Source: Microbacterium terregens
Lineage (GTDB): Bacteria > Pseudomonadota > Alphaproteobacteria > Sphingomonadales > Sphingomonadaceae
Direction of reading: 5' to 3'
Length of the DNA stretch: 64,000 bases
Assembly (NCBI RefSeq): GCF_027922045.1
Contig: NZ_BSEX01000022.1
Span: 16,486 to 80,485 of the forward strand
Each line of letters starts with the position of its first letter. Within the stretch, counting starts at the first letter, position 1. A program made the translations under genes and the position numbers. Under the pieces are notes generated by a model. That model worked only from the letters and a program-made list of their open reading frames with translations, was not told the DNA's origin and did not search any database. Shown here one piece after another: positions 1 through 8,710 of this stretch.

Positions 1-380
1 TCATATTCAACCCGGACAGACCCACTGGTACTGGCACTCGCCTGCACCACGCCCGGCAGCGCGCATAGCGCGTCACTGACGGTGCGCGCCCGACGCTCGT
101 GGCTGATCCCCGTCACCTGCCAGATCGCATGGCCGTAGCGTTCGGTGATTTCGGCGCCCGCGGCGCGCACCATCTCGCGCAAGCGCGGCAGCGGCAGCTT
201 GGCAGCGTCGAAATGGATGCACAGGGCCGCCGGCGTGTCGCCGTCGAGGCAGATCACATGCGCCCGCTCGACGCCTTCGCGCTTTGACAGGGTTGATACG
301 AGACGGTCCAGGCAAGCGTCGGCCGCGTCAGGAAGGTCCGGCAACAATACTGGAATATCGAGTTCGAGCTTGTCGTTCAT
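1..380 (-). CDS. Heavy-metal P-type ATPase, N-terminal part (runs off left edge)
   Basis: Only the first 126 codons are in the window. The ATG at 380-378 overlaps the stop of the upstream CDF gene (ATGA), so the two are probably translationally coupled. The visible part looks like two ferredoxin-like metal-binding folds that have lost the usual CxxC: an early acidic Asp-Leu-Pro-Asp stretch, then about residues 80-126 ending in a Val-Arg-Val-Glu-Tyr strand. This layout is seen at the front of ZntA/CadA-type Zn2+/Cd2+ exporting ATPases. The catalytic core lies outside the window, so the assignment rests on the N-terminus and on its place at the end of a Zn/Cd/Co block. Confidence 0.65.
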   Translation of the reverse strand, partial: MNDKLELDIPVLLPDLPDAADACLDRLVSTLSKREGVERAHVICLDGDTPAALCIHFDAAKLPLPRLREMVRAAGAEITERYGHAIWQVTGISHERRARTVSDALCALPGVVQASASTSGSVRVEY

Positions 381-985
381 GACGACCTCCTTTCGCTTTT
401 CTTGGTTTCGGCGCGCGCGTCGCGCAGGATTTCGACACCGCCCTTGATGGCGATGATGGCGGTAGCGAAGCCGACCAGAAGGTCCGGCCAGTTGGTGCCC
501 AGCCACAGCACCAGCACGCCCGCGATCAGGATGCCGCCATTGGAAATGAAGTCATTGAAGCTGAAGGTGGTGGCGGCCCGTAGGTTAACGTCCGGATCCT
601 TGAGCCGCTGGAGCAGCCGCAGGCAGAGGTAGTTTACGACGCCGGCGATCGCCGACATGACCATCATGGTCGGTCCGATCGGCTCGCTCCCCTGCACATA
701 GCGTCGCCCGACATCGATCAGGATGCCGCCCGCAAAGATCAGCAGCATTACCCCCGATGCGATCGCGGCGCGCGTCTTCCACGTCTTACCGTGGGTCAGC
801 GCGACGAGGCTGAGAGCGTAAACGGCGGTGTCGGACAGATTGTCGACGCCGTTGGCGATGAGCGCACTTGAATCGGCGAACGCGCCGGATACGAAAAAGC
901 CCGCTGCGATTGCTGCGTTCAGCAGCAGCACGATCCAGAGCGTGCGACGCTCCTGCGTGCCCGCGTTGTCGTTGCTCGCATTCAT
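377..985 (-). CDS. Short CDF-family cation efflux protein
   Basis: 202 residues. A cation diffusion facilitator exchanging cytosolic Zn2+/Cd2+/Co2+ for protons at the inner membrane. Hydrophobic helices span about residues 15-190. The family metal sites are visible as Asp-x-x-x-x-x-x-x-x-Asp in helix 2 (IANGVDNLSD) and Asn-Asp-x-x-x-Asn in helix 5 (NDFISNG). Classical CDF proteins are about 300 residues; this one lacks the cytoplasmic C-terminal dimerisation domain. It overlaps the ZIP gene upstream and the ATPase gene downstream by 4 bp each. The substrate is inferred from context only. Confidence 0.85.
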   Translation of the reverse strand: MNASNDNAGTQERRTLWIVLLLNAAIAAGFFVSGAFADSSALIANGVDNLSDTAVYALSLVALTHGKTWKTRAAIASGVMLLIFAGGILIDVGRRYVQGSEPIGPTMMVMSAIAGVVNYLCLRLLQRLKDPDVNLRAATTFSFNDFISNGGILIAGVLVLWLGTNWPDLLVGFATAIIAIKGGVEILRDARAETKKSERRSS

Positions 986-1668
986 CCCATGATCTCCTCG
1001 AGCGTCAGGAGGGCGAGGAACCCTACGAAGAACATCGAGCTGATGAGCGGGGTGTCAGGCTTCTCGTGCGCCTCAACCAGCAGCTCTTCCGTGACGAGGT
1101 AGAGCAGCGCCATCAGCCCAAAGCTCAGGAAGCCAGCGACCATTACCGGCGAGAGCGTGGCGACAGGAACGGCAGCGAGCGCGCCGATCGGCAGCAGCAG
1201 CGCCAAGGCCGAGACGATCACGATGATGCGCAGGCGCGAGCGATAGGTTTCCGCCAGCTCGTTGGTCAGTGTCAGACCCAGGAAGAGCACTTCGAGTGTC
1301 AGCGCGATCGTCAGCAGAAATCCCGCCTTCTCGCCCGCGACGAACGCAAGGCCGAGCACCAGGCCATCGACCAGGATGTCGATGCCGATCGCGGCGAGCA
1401 GCGCCATCGGCCCCTTGAAGCGGGCCTCGAAAGCCTTGAGACCCAGCATCGTTACGACGCCCGCCGCCCCGCCGATCAACGTCGCGCTGGGCGAAGCCTC
1501 ATGCTTGACCTGCGGCAGGATTTCAGTCGCTGCCGCCGCGAACACGACGCCGGCAGCAAGATGCTGTAGCCCCGCCACGAGGCCAGGATTTAACTTTGTG
1601 CGGCTCGCGATGATCGCGCCGATTACGACCGCCAGCACAGGCGCAAGCGTGTAAAGCAGTGCCTGCAT
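982..1668 (-). CDS. ZIP-family metal transporter
   Basis: 228 residues, eight hydrophobic segments. ZIP proteins normally carry Zn2+ or Fe2+ toward the cytosol. Family residues are visible: a His in the HLAAG segment (about 37), Glu in ATEILP (about 48), and TNELAE in the middle of the protein. The long His-rich loop of many ZIPs is absent. An importer-type fold inside an efflux operon is unusual; some bacterial members have been proposed to export or balance metals, but direction cannot be read from sequence. It is followed with a 4-bp overlap by the short CDF gene. Confidence 0.85.
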   Translation of the reverse strand: MQALLYTLAPVLAVVIGAIIASRTKLNPGLVAGLQHLAAGVVFAAAATEILPQVKHEASPSATLIGGAAGVVTMLGLKAFEARFKGPMALLAAIGIDILVDGLVLGLAFVAGEKAGFLLTIALTLEVLFLGLTLTNELAETYRSRLRIIVIVSALALLLPIGALAAVPVATLSPVMVAGFLSFGLMALLYLVTEELLVEAHEKPDTPLISSMFFVGFLALLTLEEIMG

Positions 1669-1671
1669 ATC

Positions 1672-2061
1672 CTATGATCCCTCCGGGGTTCGGTGACAGA
1701 CGTGGATTTTCCCGCGCCGCATGAAGGCGATCGCCCCGCCCGCCACGACCGCCCGTGACTGGTTGCCGCGAAATTCATCACCGGTTCGCTGGGCGCGCAG
1801 GATCTCGGTCCTGCCCTTCGGCAGCCAGGTGACGGCCATCTTCAGGCCGTCGTCGATGAAGTCGACATCGGCGCGGGTGCCGTCGTCGCAATACATGATG
1901 CGCTGCGCGATCAGCCTTGGCGTCACACGCTTGTCATGAGCCGGTTCGACAGGTTCGCTCGGAGCCGGGTTGCACGCCCCTACAATCACGCCGGTGACGA
2001 GAACGGCGCCAACGCGCGCGATCGTGAGCCCGGGCAGATGCAGCAAGGCGCGCATGCCCAT
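1672..2061 (-). CDS. MliC-like outer-membrane lipoprotein
   Basis: 129 residues from the ATG at 2061, which shares a base with the stop of the bestrophin gene (TGATG). A GTG six bases earlier is possible. The signal peptide ends in a lipobox (VIVGAC) followed by a Pro-rich linker. The mature domain has the MliC/membrane-bound lysozyme inhibitor pattern: a Tyr-Cys-Asp-Asp-Gly turn, a beta-rich body and a second Cys near the end, likely disulfide-bonded to the first. The family inhibits C-type lysozyme, but here the gene sits inside a metal operon, so a stress or structural envelope role is equally possible. A second copy lies at 3367-3741. Confidence 0.65.
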   Translation of the reverse strand: MGMRALLHLPGLTIARVGAVLVTGVIVGACNPAPSEPVEPAHDKRVTPRLIAQRIMYCDDGTRADVDFIDDGLKMAVTWLPKGRTEILRAQRTGDEFRGNQSRAVVAGGAIAFMRRGKIHVCHRTPEGS

Positions 2062-2948
2062 CACCACAGCACCCCGTGATCAGGTGTCAGCGGCTCGGGG
2101 GCCGGAAGTCCCGCGGTTTGGAGAAGGTCGATCTCGATCGTGCGGCACATGGCCGTGAGCGGGACATCGTGGACGCTATTGGCGAACGGATCGGTCAGAT
2201 CCTCGCCGATGCTCAGCACCGCGAGGAAGACGAGTCCGATCAGCGTCGATCCGATCGGCGTGGCAAGGCCCAGGGATTCGACCAGCGCGATCGGGAGCAG
2301 CACGCAGAACACACGCGTGAAGAGGTTCGGGAAGAACCGAAAGCCATTGGGCAGCGGCGTGTTCTTGATCCGCTCCATGCCGCCCTGCGCATTGGCGATG
2401 TCGATCAGGACGCGCTCCACAGTTGCCTGCTGGATCTCGGTGATCCGACCTTCCGCGAGCGCGTCAGCGTAAATGCCCGATATGTCCTCCAAGAGCGCAT
2501 TGGCAGGGTTCAGGCGAGTGACCGCCATATCGGCGACCTCCGTTCCGGCGACCCGGGCAATTTCTTCATAGGGCGACTGTCGGCGAAGCTGGCAGCGCAT
2601 CGAGTGCGCAAAGGCGATCTGCCTCAGGATGATGTGGTGCCGTATCTCACTGCCCTCGGGTTCCCCCTTGGTCAGGCTGCGCGTGATCCGGGCCAGACTG
2701 CGCGAGGAATTGATGAGCGCGCCCCAAAGAGTTCGCGCTTCCCACCAGCGTGCATAAGCGGCGTTGGTCCGAAACCCCATGAAGAGCGCGATGGCAGTGC
2801 CGAACAGCGCCGTCGGCAAAGGCGGTTCCTTGATCGGGGTCATCATGTGGAATGCCGTCACCGCCACGTCCCACACGAACAGGATCGTGAGGGGCTTCCA
2901 AACCTCGACAATAATCTGCGTAAATCGTGGCCTTGTGCCGACAATCAT
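2061..2948 (-). CDS. Bestrophin-family (RFP-TM, UPF0187) membrane protein
   Basis: 295 residues. Bacterial bestrophin homologues form pentameric ion channels in the inner membrane. The characteristic core is visible: an N-terminal helix pair, then GFRTNAAYARWWEAR (about 58-72), which is the signature of the family, and a final helical region with SIGEDLTDPF. Length is normal for the family. It lies 31 bp after fliE and its stop overlaps the MliC-like gene. The ion carried is unknown; the position suggests charge balancing or metal leak, which is inference. Confidence 0.85.
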   Translation of the reverse strand: MIVGTRPRFTQIIVEVWKPLTILFVWDVAVTAFHMMTPIKEPPLPTALFGTAIALFMGFRTNAAYARWWEARTLWGALINSSRSLARITRSLTKGEPEGSEIRHHIILRQIAFAHSMRCQLRRQSPYEEIARVAGTEVADMAVTRLNPANALLEDISGIYADALAEGRITEIQQATVERVLIDIANAQGGMERIKNTPLPNGFRFFPNLFTRVFCVLLPIALVESLGLATPIGSTLIGLVFLAVLSIGEDLTDPFANSVHDVPLTAMCRTIEIDLLQTAGLPAPEPLTPDHGVLW

Positions 2949-2979
2949 ACCAATACCGCCTTAGTTATCTCCGCGATCG

Positions 2980-3321
2980 TCATCCGATCGGCATGTTCAT
3001 GATGTCTCGATATGCAGACAGCAGCTTGTTCCGGACTTGCAGCGTCGCCTCGAACGTAATGGATGCACGGCTCTGGATGAGCGCGACGGTCGCAATGTCG
3101 GTGGTTTCGCCCCGTTCATATGCTTCGGTGACGACATCCTCCTGCTCCTGGGTCTCGTTGACCTTCGCCACCACGGCATTGAGGGTGTCGGCAAAGGTTG
3201 AGGCTGGAGCGGTCGGCGTCACGCCGGGCGGTGCCGTCGGCTGCGCCTCGCGCAAGGCGCGGCTTCGCGCGATCACTTCGGCGCGAATGGCCATCACATT
3301 CGAGATCGACGTGTCAGACAT
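2980..3321 (-). CDS. fliE: Orphan flagellar hook-basal body protein FliE
   Basis: 113 residues, typical FliE length. The C-terminal half carries the FliE hallmark: a Phe-Glu-x-x-x-Gln-Val-Arg-Asn-Lys-Leu segment followed by Ala-Tyr-Arg-Asp-Ile-Met-Asn-Met-Pro. FliE links the MS ring to the proximal rod during flagellum assembly. Normally it sits with fliF/fliG/fliH; no other basal-body gene is near it here. It is co-directional with, and 45 bp after, the MliC-like gene, inside the metal block. Whether it is functional is unknown. The reading frame is intact and shows no decay. Confidence 0.85.
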   Translation of the reverse strand: MSDTSISNVMAIRAEVIARSRALREAQPTAPPGVTPTAPASTFADTLNAVVAKVNETQEQEDVVTEAYERGETTDIATVALIQSRASITFEATLQVRNKLLSAYRDIMNMPIG

Positions 3322-3366
3322 CGTTTCTCTCCCGTTGCAGTGCGACGTGTCGGAAGACAGGACGGT

Positions 3367-3741
3367 TCATCGGGTGCCCTCCCGTTCGCAGGTCCGCGTG
3401 CGGCCTTCGCCTTCCACGATGGTGAGCTGCGACCCCTTGAAGGTCGCGGTGGCTGTCTCGCCGACATATTGGAGGCCCTGCGCTGGCGCGGTCAGCGTCA
3501 TGGGCACGGCGCTGCTGGAGCGCCGCAAATCGATCTGCAGGCCGTTGTCCTTGTAGTCGACGAACAGCGGTTCCCCGTCGGAACAGCGATAGGGATGGCG
3601 CCCCATTTCCCCGGTCGCCACGGCGCTGTCGGACGAATGGATTTGCTGCTCCGTTGGCGGGGCTGGCGGCTTGCTTTCCGTGCAAGCCGCCAGCCCGATA
3701 ACGAGGATGAGGGCGGGCAGAACCCGCTTCAACGGCGTCAT
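3367..3741 (-). CDS. MliC-like outer-membrane lipoprotein (second copy)
   Basis: 124 residues. Signal peptide with lipobox LAAC at about residue 20, then a Pro-rich linker. The mature part has the MliC pattern: Tyr-Arg-Cys-Ser-Asp-Gly, a Phe-Val-Asp-Tyr strand, a central Ala-Thr-Phe-Lys-Gly strand and a C-terminal Cys two turns from the end. It overlaps the upstream SRPBCC gene by 4 bp. It shares architecture, though little sequence, with the lipoprotein at 1672-2061; the two copies flank fliE and the bestrophin gene. Function beyond the family label is not shown. Confidence 0.65.
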   Translation of the reverse strand: MTPLKRVLPALILVIGLAACTESKPPAPPTEQQIHSSDSAVATGEMGRHPYRCSDGEPLFVDYKDNGLQIDLRRSSSAVPMTLTAPAQGLQYVGETATATFKGSQLTIVEGEGRTRTCEREGTR

Positions 3742-4226
3742 CGCGCCTTCCTCCTGTACCGGGAGGGGACGCGCTGACGATTGATCCCACGGGCAGGCTG
3801 ACCCACCCGCCAGCGCAGATAGGTTGCGAGGCGATCGTCAGCCTCGATCATCAGGGACCGCAGGCGACGCAACATCATCGCCGCGAACGGCAAAGACAGC
3901 GCCCCGCGCAGCGTGCAGCTATGTGTTAGCCTGGTGCCACCGTCGTCCCCTGCCAGCTCGTACCGCTCTTCGAGCGTGAACAGATAAGGGATGCCGCAGG
4001 ACCAAGCGAAGGCGTGCGGCTTATCGAATCGATCAATCCGTGCTGGCGTCCGAATTGGTCGGGTGATGCCCTGGATCGCGAAGGTACATTCCGTCTCGCC
4101 AAGCTGGCACGGGTTGTCGAGGAATACGAGCGGACTCCAAGCCCGACGATGATCCGGATCGGTGATCGCCGACCAGATCCGCAGTGGCCCGCCGTGAAGC
4201 ATTGAGCTGGTTATGGTGCGAGGCAT
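3738..4226 (-). CDS. SRPBCC (START/polyketide-cyclase fold) protein
   Basis: 162 residues, no signal peptide. The order of elements is that of SRPBCC proteins: a first strand and helix (WSAITDPDHRRAWSP), paired strands in the middle, a WSCGIPYLFTLEERYEL sheet, and a long C-terminal helix (residues about 115-140). These proteins bind a hydrophobic ligand in a central groove. It has no recognisable catalytic signature, so ligand and role are unknown. It is separated from czcA by a strong intercistronic hairpin and overlaps the next lipoprotein gene by 4 bp. Confidence 0.65.
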   Translation of the reverse strand: MPRTITSSMLHGGPLRIWSAITDPDHRRAWSPLVFLDNPCQLGETECTFAIQGITRPIRTPARIDRFDKPHAFAWSCGIPYLFTLEERYELAGDDGGTRLTHSCTLRGALSLPFAAMMLRRLRSLMIEADDRLATYLRWRVGQPARGINRQRVPSRYRRKAR

Positions 4227-4245
4227 ATCCCCATCTCCCAGAGAT

Positions 4246-4274
4246 GAGCGGGGCGATCGCGGATCGCCCCGCTC
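4246..4274 (-). terminator. Strong intercistronic hairpin downstream of czcA
   Basis: A perfect 13-bp stem (4246-4258 with 4262-4274) and a 3-nt loop lie between the czcA stop and the SRPBCC start. No T-run follows in the minus direction, so it is more likely an mRNA-stabilising or attenuating hairpin than a full terminator. It would lower expression of the accessory genes relative to czcCBA. Confidence 0.55.
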
Positions 4275-4279
4275 ACCCT

Positions 4280-7200
4280 TCAGGCCAAGTCGTTCACGAA
4301 GGTCTGACCGTGGTCGTCCCCTTCATGCTCCTCATTGTAGTGCTCGGGCTTCTCGATCACTTTCTGCCCGAACCGGGCGTAGAGCGTCGGCAGCACGAAC
4401 AGCGTCAGCAGCGTTGCCGAGATCAGGCCGCCGATGACGACGGTCGCCAATGGCTTCTGCACCTCCGCGCCCGCGCCTTCGCCAAGCGCCATCGGCACGA
4501 AGCCGAGGCTGGCGACGAGCGCGGTCATGACGACGGGCCGCAGACGCTGCATTGCGCCGACATGGGCCGCCTCTTCGCGCGATAGCCCCGACCGGATCAG
4601 GTCCTGGATCGAGCTGACCATCACGAGGCCGTTGAGGACCGCGATGCCCGACAAGGCGATGAAGCCAACCGCCGCCGAGATCGAGAAGTCCATGCCCCGC
4701 AGGAACAGCAGCAGAACGCCGCCCACCAGCGCGAAGGGCACGCCGGTGAAGACGATCGCGGCATCGCGGACCGATCCCAATGCCCCGTAGAGGAGCAACA
4801 GGATCAGGATGAAGCAGGCCGGAATGACCAGCTTCAGACGTTCGCTTGCCGATTGCAGGTTCTCGAACTGGCCGCCCCATTCGAGATAGGCACCAGCGGG
4901 CAGCCGAACCTGGCTACCGATCGCCGCCTGCGCGTCCGCAACGACACTGCCGACGTCGCGACCGCGCACATTGGCTTGCACCACCACGCGACGCTTCCCG
5001 TTCTCGCGGCTGATCTGGTTGGGACCATCGACCACCTTGATGTCGGCGACGCTCGAAAGCGGCACATAGCCACCCCCCGCCAACGGCACCTGCACCTGTT
5101 CGAGAAGGCCGATGTCCGCCCGTTGCGCTTCAGAGAGCCGTATCACGACCGGAAAGCGCCGATCGCCCTCGAAGATCTGGCCCGAGGTGCGCCCGCCGAT
5201 TGTCGCGGTGACGATGTCCTGCACATCTTGGGCAGTGACGCCCAGACGCGCCATTGCGTCGCGATTGACGCGAATGTCGAGCATGGGCAGGCCCGTCGTT
5301 TGCTCGACCTTCACGTCCGCTGCGCCCTGCGTCTTGCGCAGCACCGCAGCAACCTGCTCGGCCGTCCGGTTCATTTGTGTGAAGTCGTCGCCGAATACCT
5401 TCACCGCGATATCGCCGCGAACGCCGGCGATCAGCTCGTTGAAGCGCATCTGGATGGGCTGGGTGATCTCATAGGCATTGCCCGGGAACTTCGCGAGATT
5501 ACCCTCGATCCGACTTACCAGCTCCTCCTTGGGAAGGTCGGGGTTCGGCCAGTCCTTCCGCGGCTTCAGGATGACGAACATGTCGGTCGCGTTCGGCGGC
5601 ATCGGGTCGGCCGCCAGCTCGGCGGTGCCCGTCTTTGAATAGACGAACGCCACCTCCGGTTGCTTCGACATCATCCTCTCGATCGGCACCTGCATCGCCT
5701 GACTCTGCTGGACCGACGTTGCCGGGATGCGGAGCGACTGGATGAGCAGATCGCCTTCATCGAGCTGCGGCAGGAACACCGAGCCGAGCGTGGTGAAGGC
5801 AAGCGCCGCCACCACAAGGCTGCCGACACCCGCCCCGATCGTCAGGGTCGGGCGCTTCATCGCCCGGTCGAGACCGGGTTCGTAGCGCTTCTTCAGCCAT
5901 GTGATGATGCGGCCGTCCTTCTCCTCCACCTTTTTGGACAGCCAGATCGCGATCATGGCGGGGACGAAGGTGAGCGACAGGATGAAGGCGAAGCCGAGCG
6001 CGATGATGACGGTGAGCGCCATCGGCACGAACGTCTTGCCCTCCACGCCGGTCAGCGTGAGTAGCGGCACGTAGACGAGGATGATGATCGCCTGTCCGTA
6101 GACCGAGGGCCGGATCATCTCGCGCGCGGCGGCTGCCACGGTCGCGAGCCTTTCCTTGACGCTCAGCAATCGGCCTTCATGATGCTGTTGCTCGGCAAGC
6201 CTTCGCAGCGCGTTTTCAACGATGATGACGGCGCCGTCGACGATCAGACCGAAGTCCAAAGCCCCAAGGCTCATCAGATTGGCCGAGACCCCAGCGCGCA
6301 GCATACCAAAGCCTGTCAGCATCATGGTGATCGGGATGACCAACGCCGCGATCAGGGCCGCACGGAAGTTGCCGAGCAGCAGGAAGAGCACGACGATGAC
6401 CAGCACCGCGCCTTCGGACAGGTTTTTCGCGACCGTCTTGATCGTCGAATTGACCAGCTCGGTGCGGTTCAGCACCGGCTGAATTACGACGTCAGGAGGC
6501 AGCGAAGCGTTGATCGTCTTCAGTTTCTCAGCGACCGCGGTCGACACGATGCGGCTGTTCTCGCCGATCCGCATGATCGCCGTGCCGACGACGACTTCGG
6601 TACCGTTCTCCGATGCCGAACCCATGCGGATCGCCTGACCCGTCTTCACAGTCGCAACTTGTTCTACCGTGATCGGCACGCCGTTACGTGTCGCGATCAC
6701 GGTCCTGGCCAACTCGCTGGCATTGCGAACGAGCGCATCCGAGCGAACAGCCAGACCTTCGCCATTGCGATTGACGAAGCCACCGCCGACGCTGGTGTTA
6801 TTGCGCTCCAGCGCATTTCCCAGGTCCGTCAGCGTGATGCCGAGCGAGGCCAGCTTCTGCACGTCGGGCACGACGAGGAACTGCTTGGCGTAACCGCCAA
6901 TCGAGTCGACACCGGCGAGGCCCGGTGTGGTCTTCAGAAGCGGCGTCACGATCCAGTCCTGCGCGGTGCGCAGGTAGGTCGCCTTGTCCTCTTCGGTCGT
7001 CAGTCGCTCGCCCTCTGGCGTGATGTAGCTGCCATCGGGCTGTTGGCCCGGTTCACCGGGCTTGTGCTTGTCGTCCTCGCGATGATCGAGACGAACGGTG
7101 TACATGTACACCTCGCCCAGGCCTGTCGCGATCGGACCCATTTCAGGGTTCACGCCGTCGGGCAGATTCTCTTGCACGCCCCGCAGACGCTCGCCCACCT

Positions 7201-7525
7201 GCTGGCGGGCGAAATAGATGTCCGTCGCGTCCGAAAAGACCGCCGTGATCTGCGCGAAGCCGTTGCGGCTCAACGAGCGCGTATATTCCAGGCCGGGGGT
7301 GCCGGCGAGCGCGGTTTCGATTGGAAACGACACCTGCTTCTCGACCAGCTCGGGCGAGAGGGCAGGCGCGCGGACGTTGATCTGGACCTGATTGTTGGTG
7401 ATGTCCGGCACCGCGTCGATCGGTAGCCGGTAGAGGGAAAAGGCGCCGATGGCGGCGACGATGACGGTGAGGAGCAGGACTAGCCAGCGCTTCTCGACCG
7501 CCCAGGTTACGATACGGGCGATCAT
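4280..7525 (-). CDS. czcA: CzcA-type heavy-metal RND efflux pump
   Basis: 1081 residues, full HME-RND length. Inner-membrane proton antiporter that expels divalent cations through CzcB/CzcC. Visible: the N-terminal first helix and periplasmic porter domains, then transmembrane helix 4 with DFGLIVDGAVIIVEN (424-438). This is the HME1-type signature (Zn2+/Co2+/Cd2+) with the three acidic proton-relay residues. An extra hydrophilic insertion occurs at about 147-185 (His/Asp/Lys/Pro-rich, then a Thr-Glu-Glu-Asp helix), as in some alphaproteobacterial CzcA proteins. It follows czcB by 3 bp. Substrate is inferred from the HME1 motif and neighbours. Confidence 0.9.
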   Translation of the reverse strand: MIARIVTWAVEKRWLVLLLTVIVAAIGAFSLYRLPIDAVPDITNNQVQINVRAPALSPELVEKQVSFPIETALAGTPGLEYTRSLSRNGFAQITAVFSDATDIYFARQQVGERLRGVQENLPDGVNPEMGPIATGLGEVYMYTVRLDHREDDKHKPGEPGQQPDGSYITPEGERLTTEEDKATYLRTAQDWIVTPLLKTTPGLAGVDSIGGYAKQFLVVPDVQKLASLGITLTDLGNALERNNTSVGGGFVNRNGEGLAVRSDALVRNASELARTVIATRNGVPITVEQVATVKTGQAIRMGSASENGTEVVVGTAIMRIGENSRIVSTAVAEKLKTINASLPPDVVIQPVLNRTELVNSTIKTVAKNLSEGAVLVIVVLFLLLGNFRAALIAALVIPITMMLTGFGMLRAGVSANLMSLGALDFGLIVDGAVIIVENALRRLAEQQHHEGRLLSVKERLATVAAAAREMIRPSVYGQAIIILVYVPLLTLTGVEGKTFVPMALTVIIALGFAFILSLTFVPAMIAIWLSKKVEEKDGRIITWLKKRYEPGLDRAMKRPTLTIGAGVGSLVVAALAFTTLGSVFLPQLDEGDLLIQSLRIPATSVQQSQAMQVPIERMMSKQPEVAFVYSKTGTAELAADPMPPNATDMFVILKPRKDWPNPDLPKEELVSRIEGNLAKFPGNAYEITQPIQMRFNELIAGVRGDIAVKVFGDDFTQMNRTAEQVAAVLRKTQGAADVKVEQTTGLPMLDIRVNRDAMARLGVTAQDVQDIVTATIGGRTSGQIFEGDRRFPVVIRLSEAQRADIGLLEQVQVPLAGGGYVPLSSVADIKVVDGPNQISRENGKRRVVVQANVRGRDVGSVVADAQAAIGSQVRLPAGAYLEWGGQFENLQSASERLKLVIPACFILILLLLYGALGSVRDAAIVFTGVPFALVGGVLLLFLRGMDFSISAAVGFIALSGIAVLNGLVMVSSIQDLIRSGLSREEAAHVGAMQRLRPVVMTALVASLGFVPMALGEGAGAEVQKPLATVVIGGLISATLLTLFVLPTLYARFGQKVIEKPEHYNEEHEGDDHGQTFVNDLA

Positions 7526-7528
7526 GGC

Positions 7529-8710
7529 TTAATCCTCGTGGCTCGCTTCGCCCTTGCCGATCTCGGCCTTGAGCGTGAAACTTCCGGTGGTGGCGATCTG
7601 TTCGTTGCCGGTCAGGCCCGACCGGACGATCACCGTGTCGCCCGACGCATCGCCGAGCTGGACCGGGGTCGCCTTGAAGCCGGTGGGCGTGCGCACGAAC
7701 ACGACCGACTTGCCCTCGAAACTCTGGACCGCCGTCGTCGGCACGCGGACCGCCCCGCTCCCGCCGCTGCCCGTGAGCTGCACGGCTGCCGTCACAGGCT
7801 CGCCGACCCGCCATTCGCCACCGCGATTGTCGAGGGTGGCGAGCGCAGGCACGAGCCGCGTCTGCGGATCAAGCGCCGGCGACACGAAGGTCACGCGGGC
7901 GGTCGCCTGACGGCCTGCCGCCTTCACCAGCACCGTATTGCCGGGACGCACCCGGCCCGCATCCTCGGGCTTGAGATTAAGCGCGATCGACACCTGGCTC
8001 AGGTTGGCGATGCGATAGAGTTCGGCATCCGCCGCGACCGTTTGTCCCAGCGTCACGGGGCGCGCAATGATCTGGCCCGAGATCGGCGCGGCAATGCCGA
8101 GCCGGTTGAGCCCGCCGCCGCCGACACCCGCCGCCGAAACCATGCTCTGCGCCTGCGTCAGGGCGATCCGCGCCTCCGTCGCCGCTGTGCGGGCGGCGAT
8201 CAGATCCTGTTCAGGGGAGACTCTCTGCGCGAACAGCCGCTGTTCGCGCGCGAGGTTCGAATTAGCGAGCTGAAGCCGCGCCCGCGCCGCCTCGACCTCG
8301 CCCTTGATCTGCGCCGCCTCGCGGCTTTCGATGACCGCAATGGTCTGGCCGCGTCCGACCGATTGGCCGAGGTTACGGGTGAGCGCGACCACGCGTCCCG
8401 CAATTGCGGCCGAGACGACCTGCGTTCCCTGTGGGTCGCCCTCGATGATCGCGGGCAGCTCGATCGTCCCGGCCCCGCCGATGATCGGCCGTCCGACCTG
8501 GACGCCCGCTGTGGCGATCTGGTCGGCACCCAATGTGACGACGCCTTCACCGGCATGACCGCCTTCAGCACCGCCCTTTTCCGTGCCCGCTGCCGTCTCA
8601 TTGGCAGCTGCGCCTTCGGCAGTTGCCTCGTTTCCGCCATCCTTGCCGCCGCAGGCAGCCAAGAGCAGGGCGAGCGACGCCGCGCCCGCGAGATAAAAGC
8701 TCTTCATCAC
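7529..8710 (-). CDS. czcB: CzcB-type periplasmic adaptor
   Basis: 393 residues. Membrane-fusion protein linking CzcA to CzcC. It begins with a lipoprotein-type signal (LLLAAC, Cys about 20), then an acidic Gly/Glu/Ala-rich linker. A His-containing segment (GGHAGEG) lies in the linker. Next come the lipoyl/barrel-sandwich domain, a coiled-coil hairpin (about 135-185), a second lipoyl half (APISGQIIARPVTLGQ) and beta-barrel domains. Overlaps czcC by 4 bp and precedes czcA by 3 bp, as expected for a translationally coupled operon. Confidence 0.9.
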   Translation of the reverse strand: MMKSFYLAGAASLALLLAACGGKDGGNEATAEGAAANETAAGTEKGGAEGGHAGEGVVTLGADQIATAGVQVGRPIIGGAGTIELPAIIEGDPQGTQVVSAAIAGRVVALTRNLGQSVGRGQTIAVIESREAAQIKGEVEAARARLQLANSNLAREQRLFAQRVSPEQDLIAARTAATEARIALTQAQSMVSAAGVGGGGLNRLGIAAPISGQIIARPVTLGQTVAADAELYRIANLSQVSIALNLKPEDAGRVRPGNTVLVKAAGRQATARVTFVSPALDPQTRLVPALATLDNRGGEWRVGEPVTAAVQLTGSGGSGAVRVPTTAVQSFEGKSVVFVRTPTGFKATPVQLGDASGDTVIVRSGLTGNEQIATTGSFTLKAEIGKGEASHED

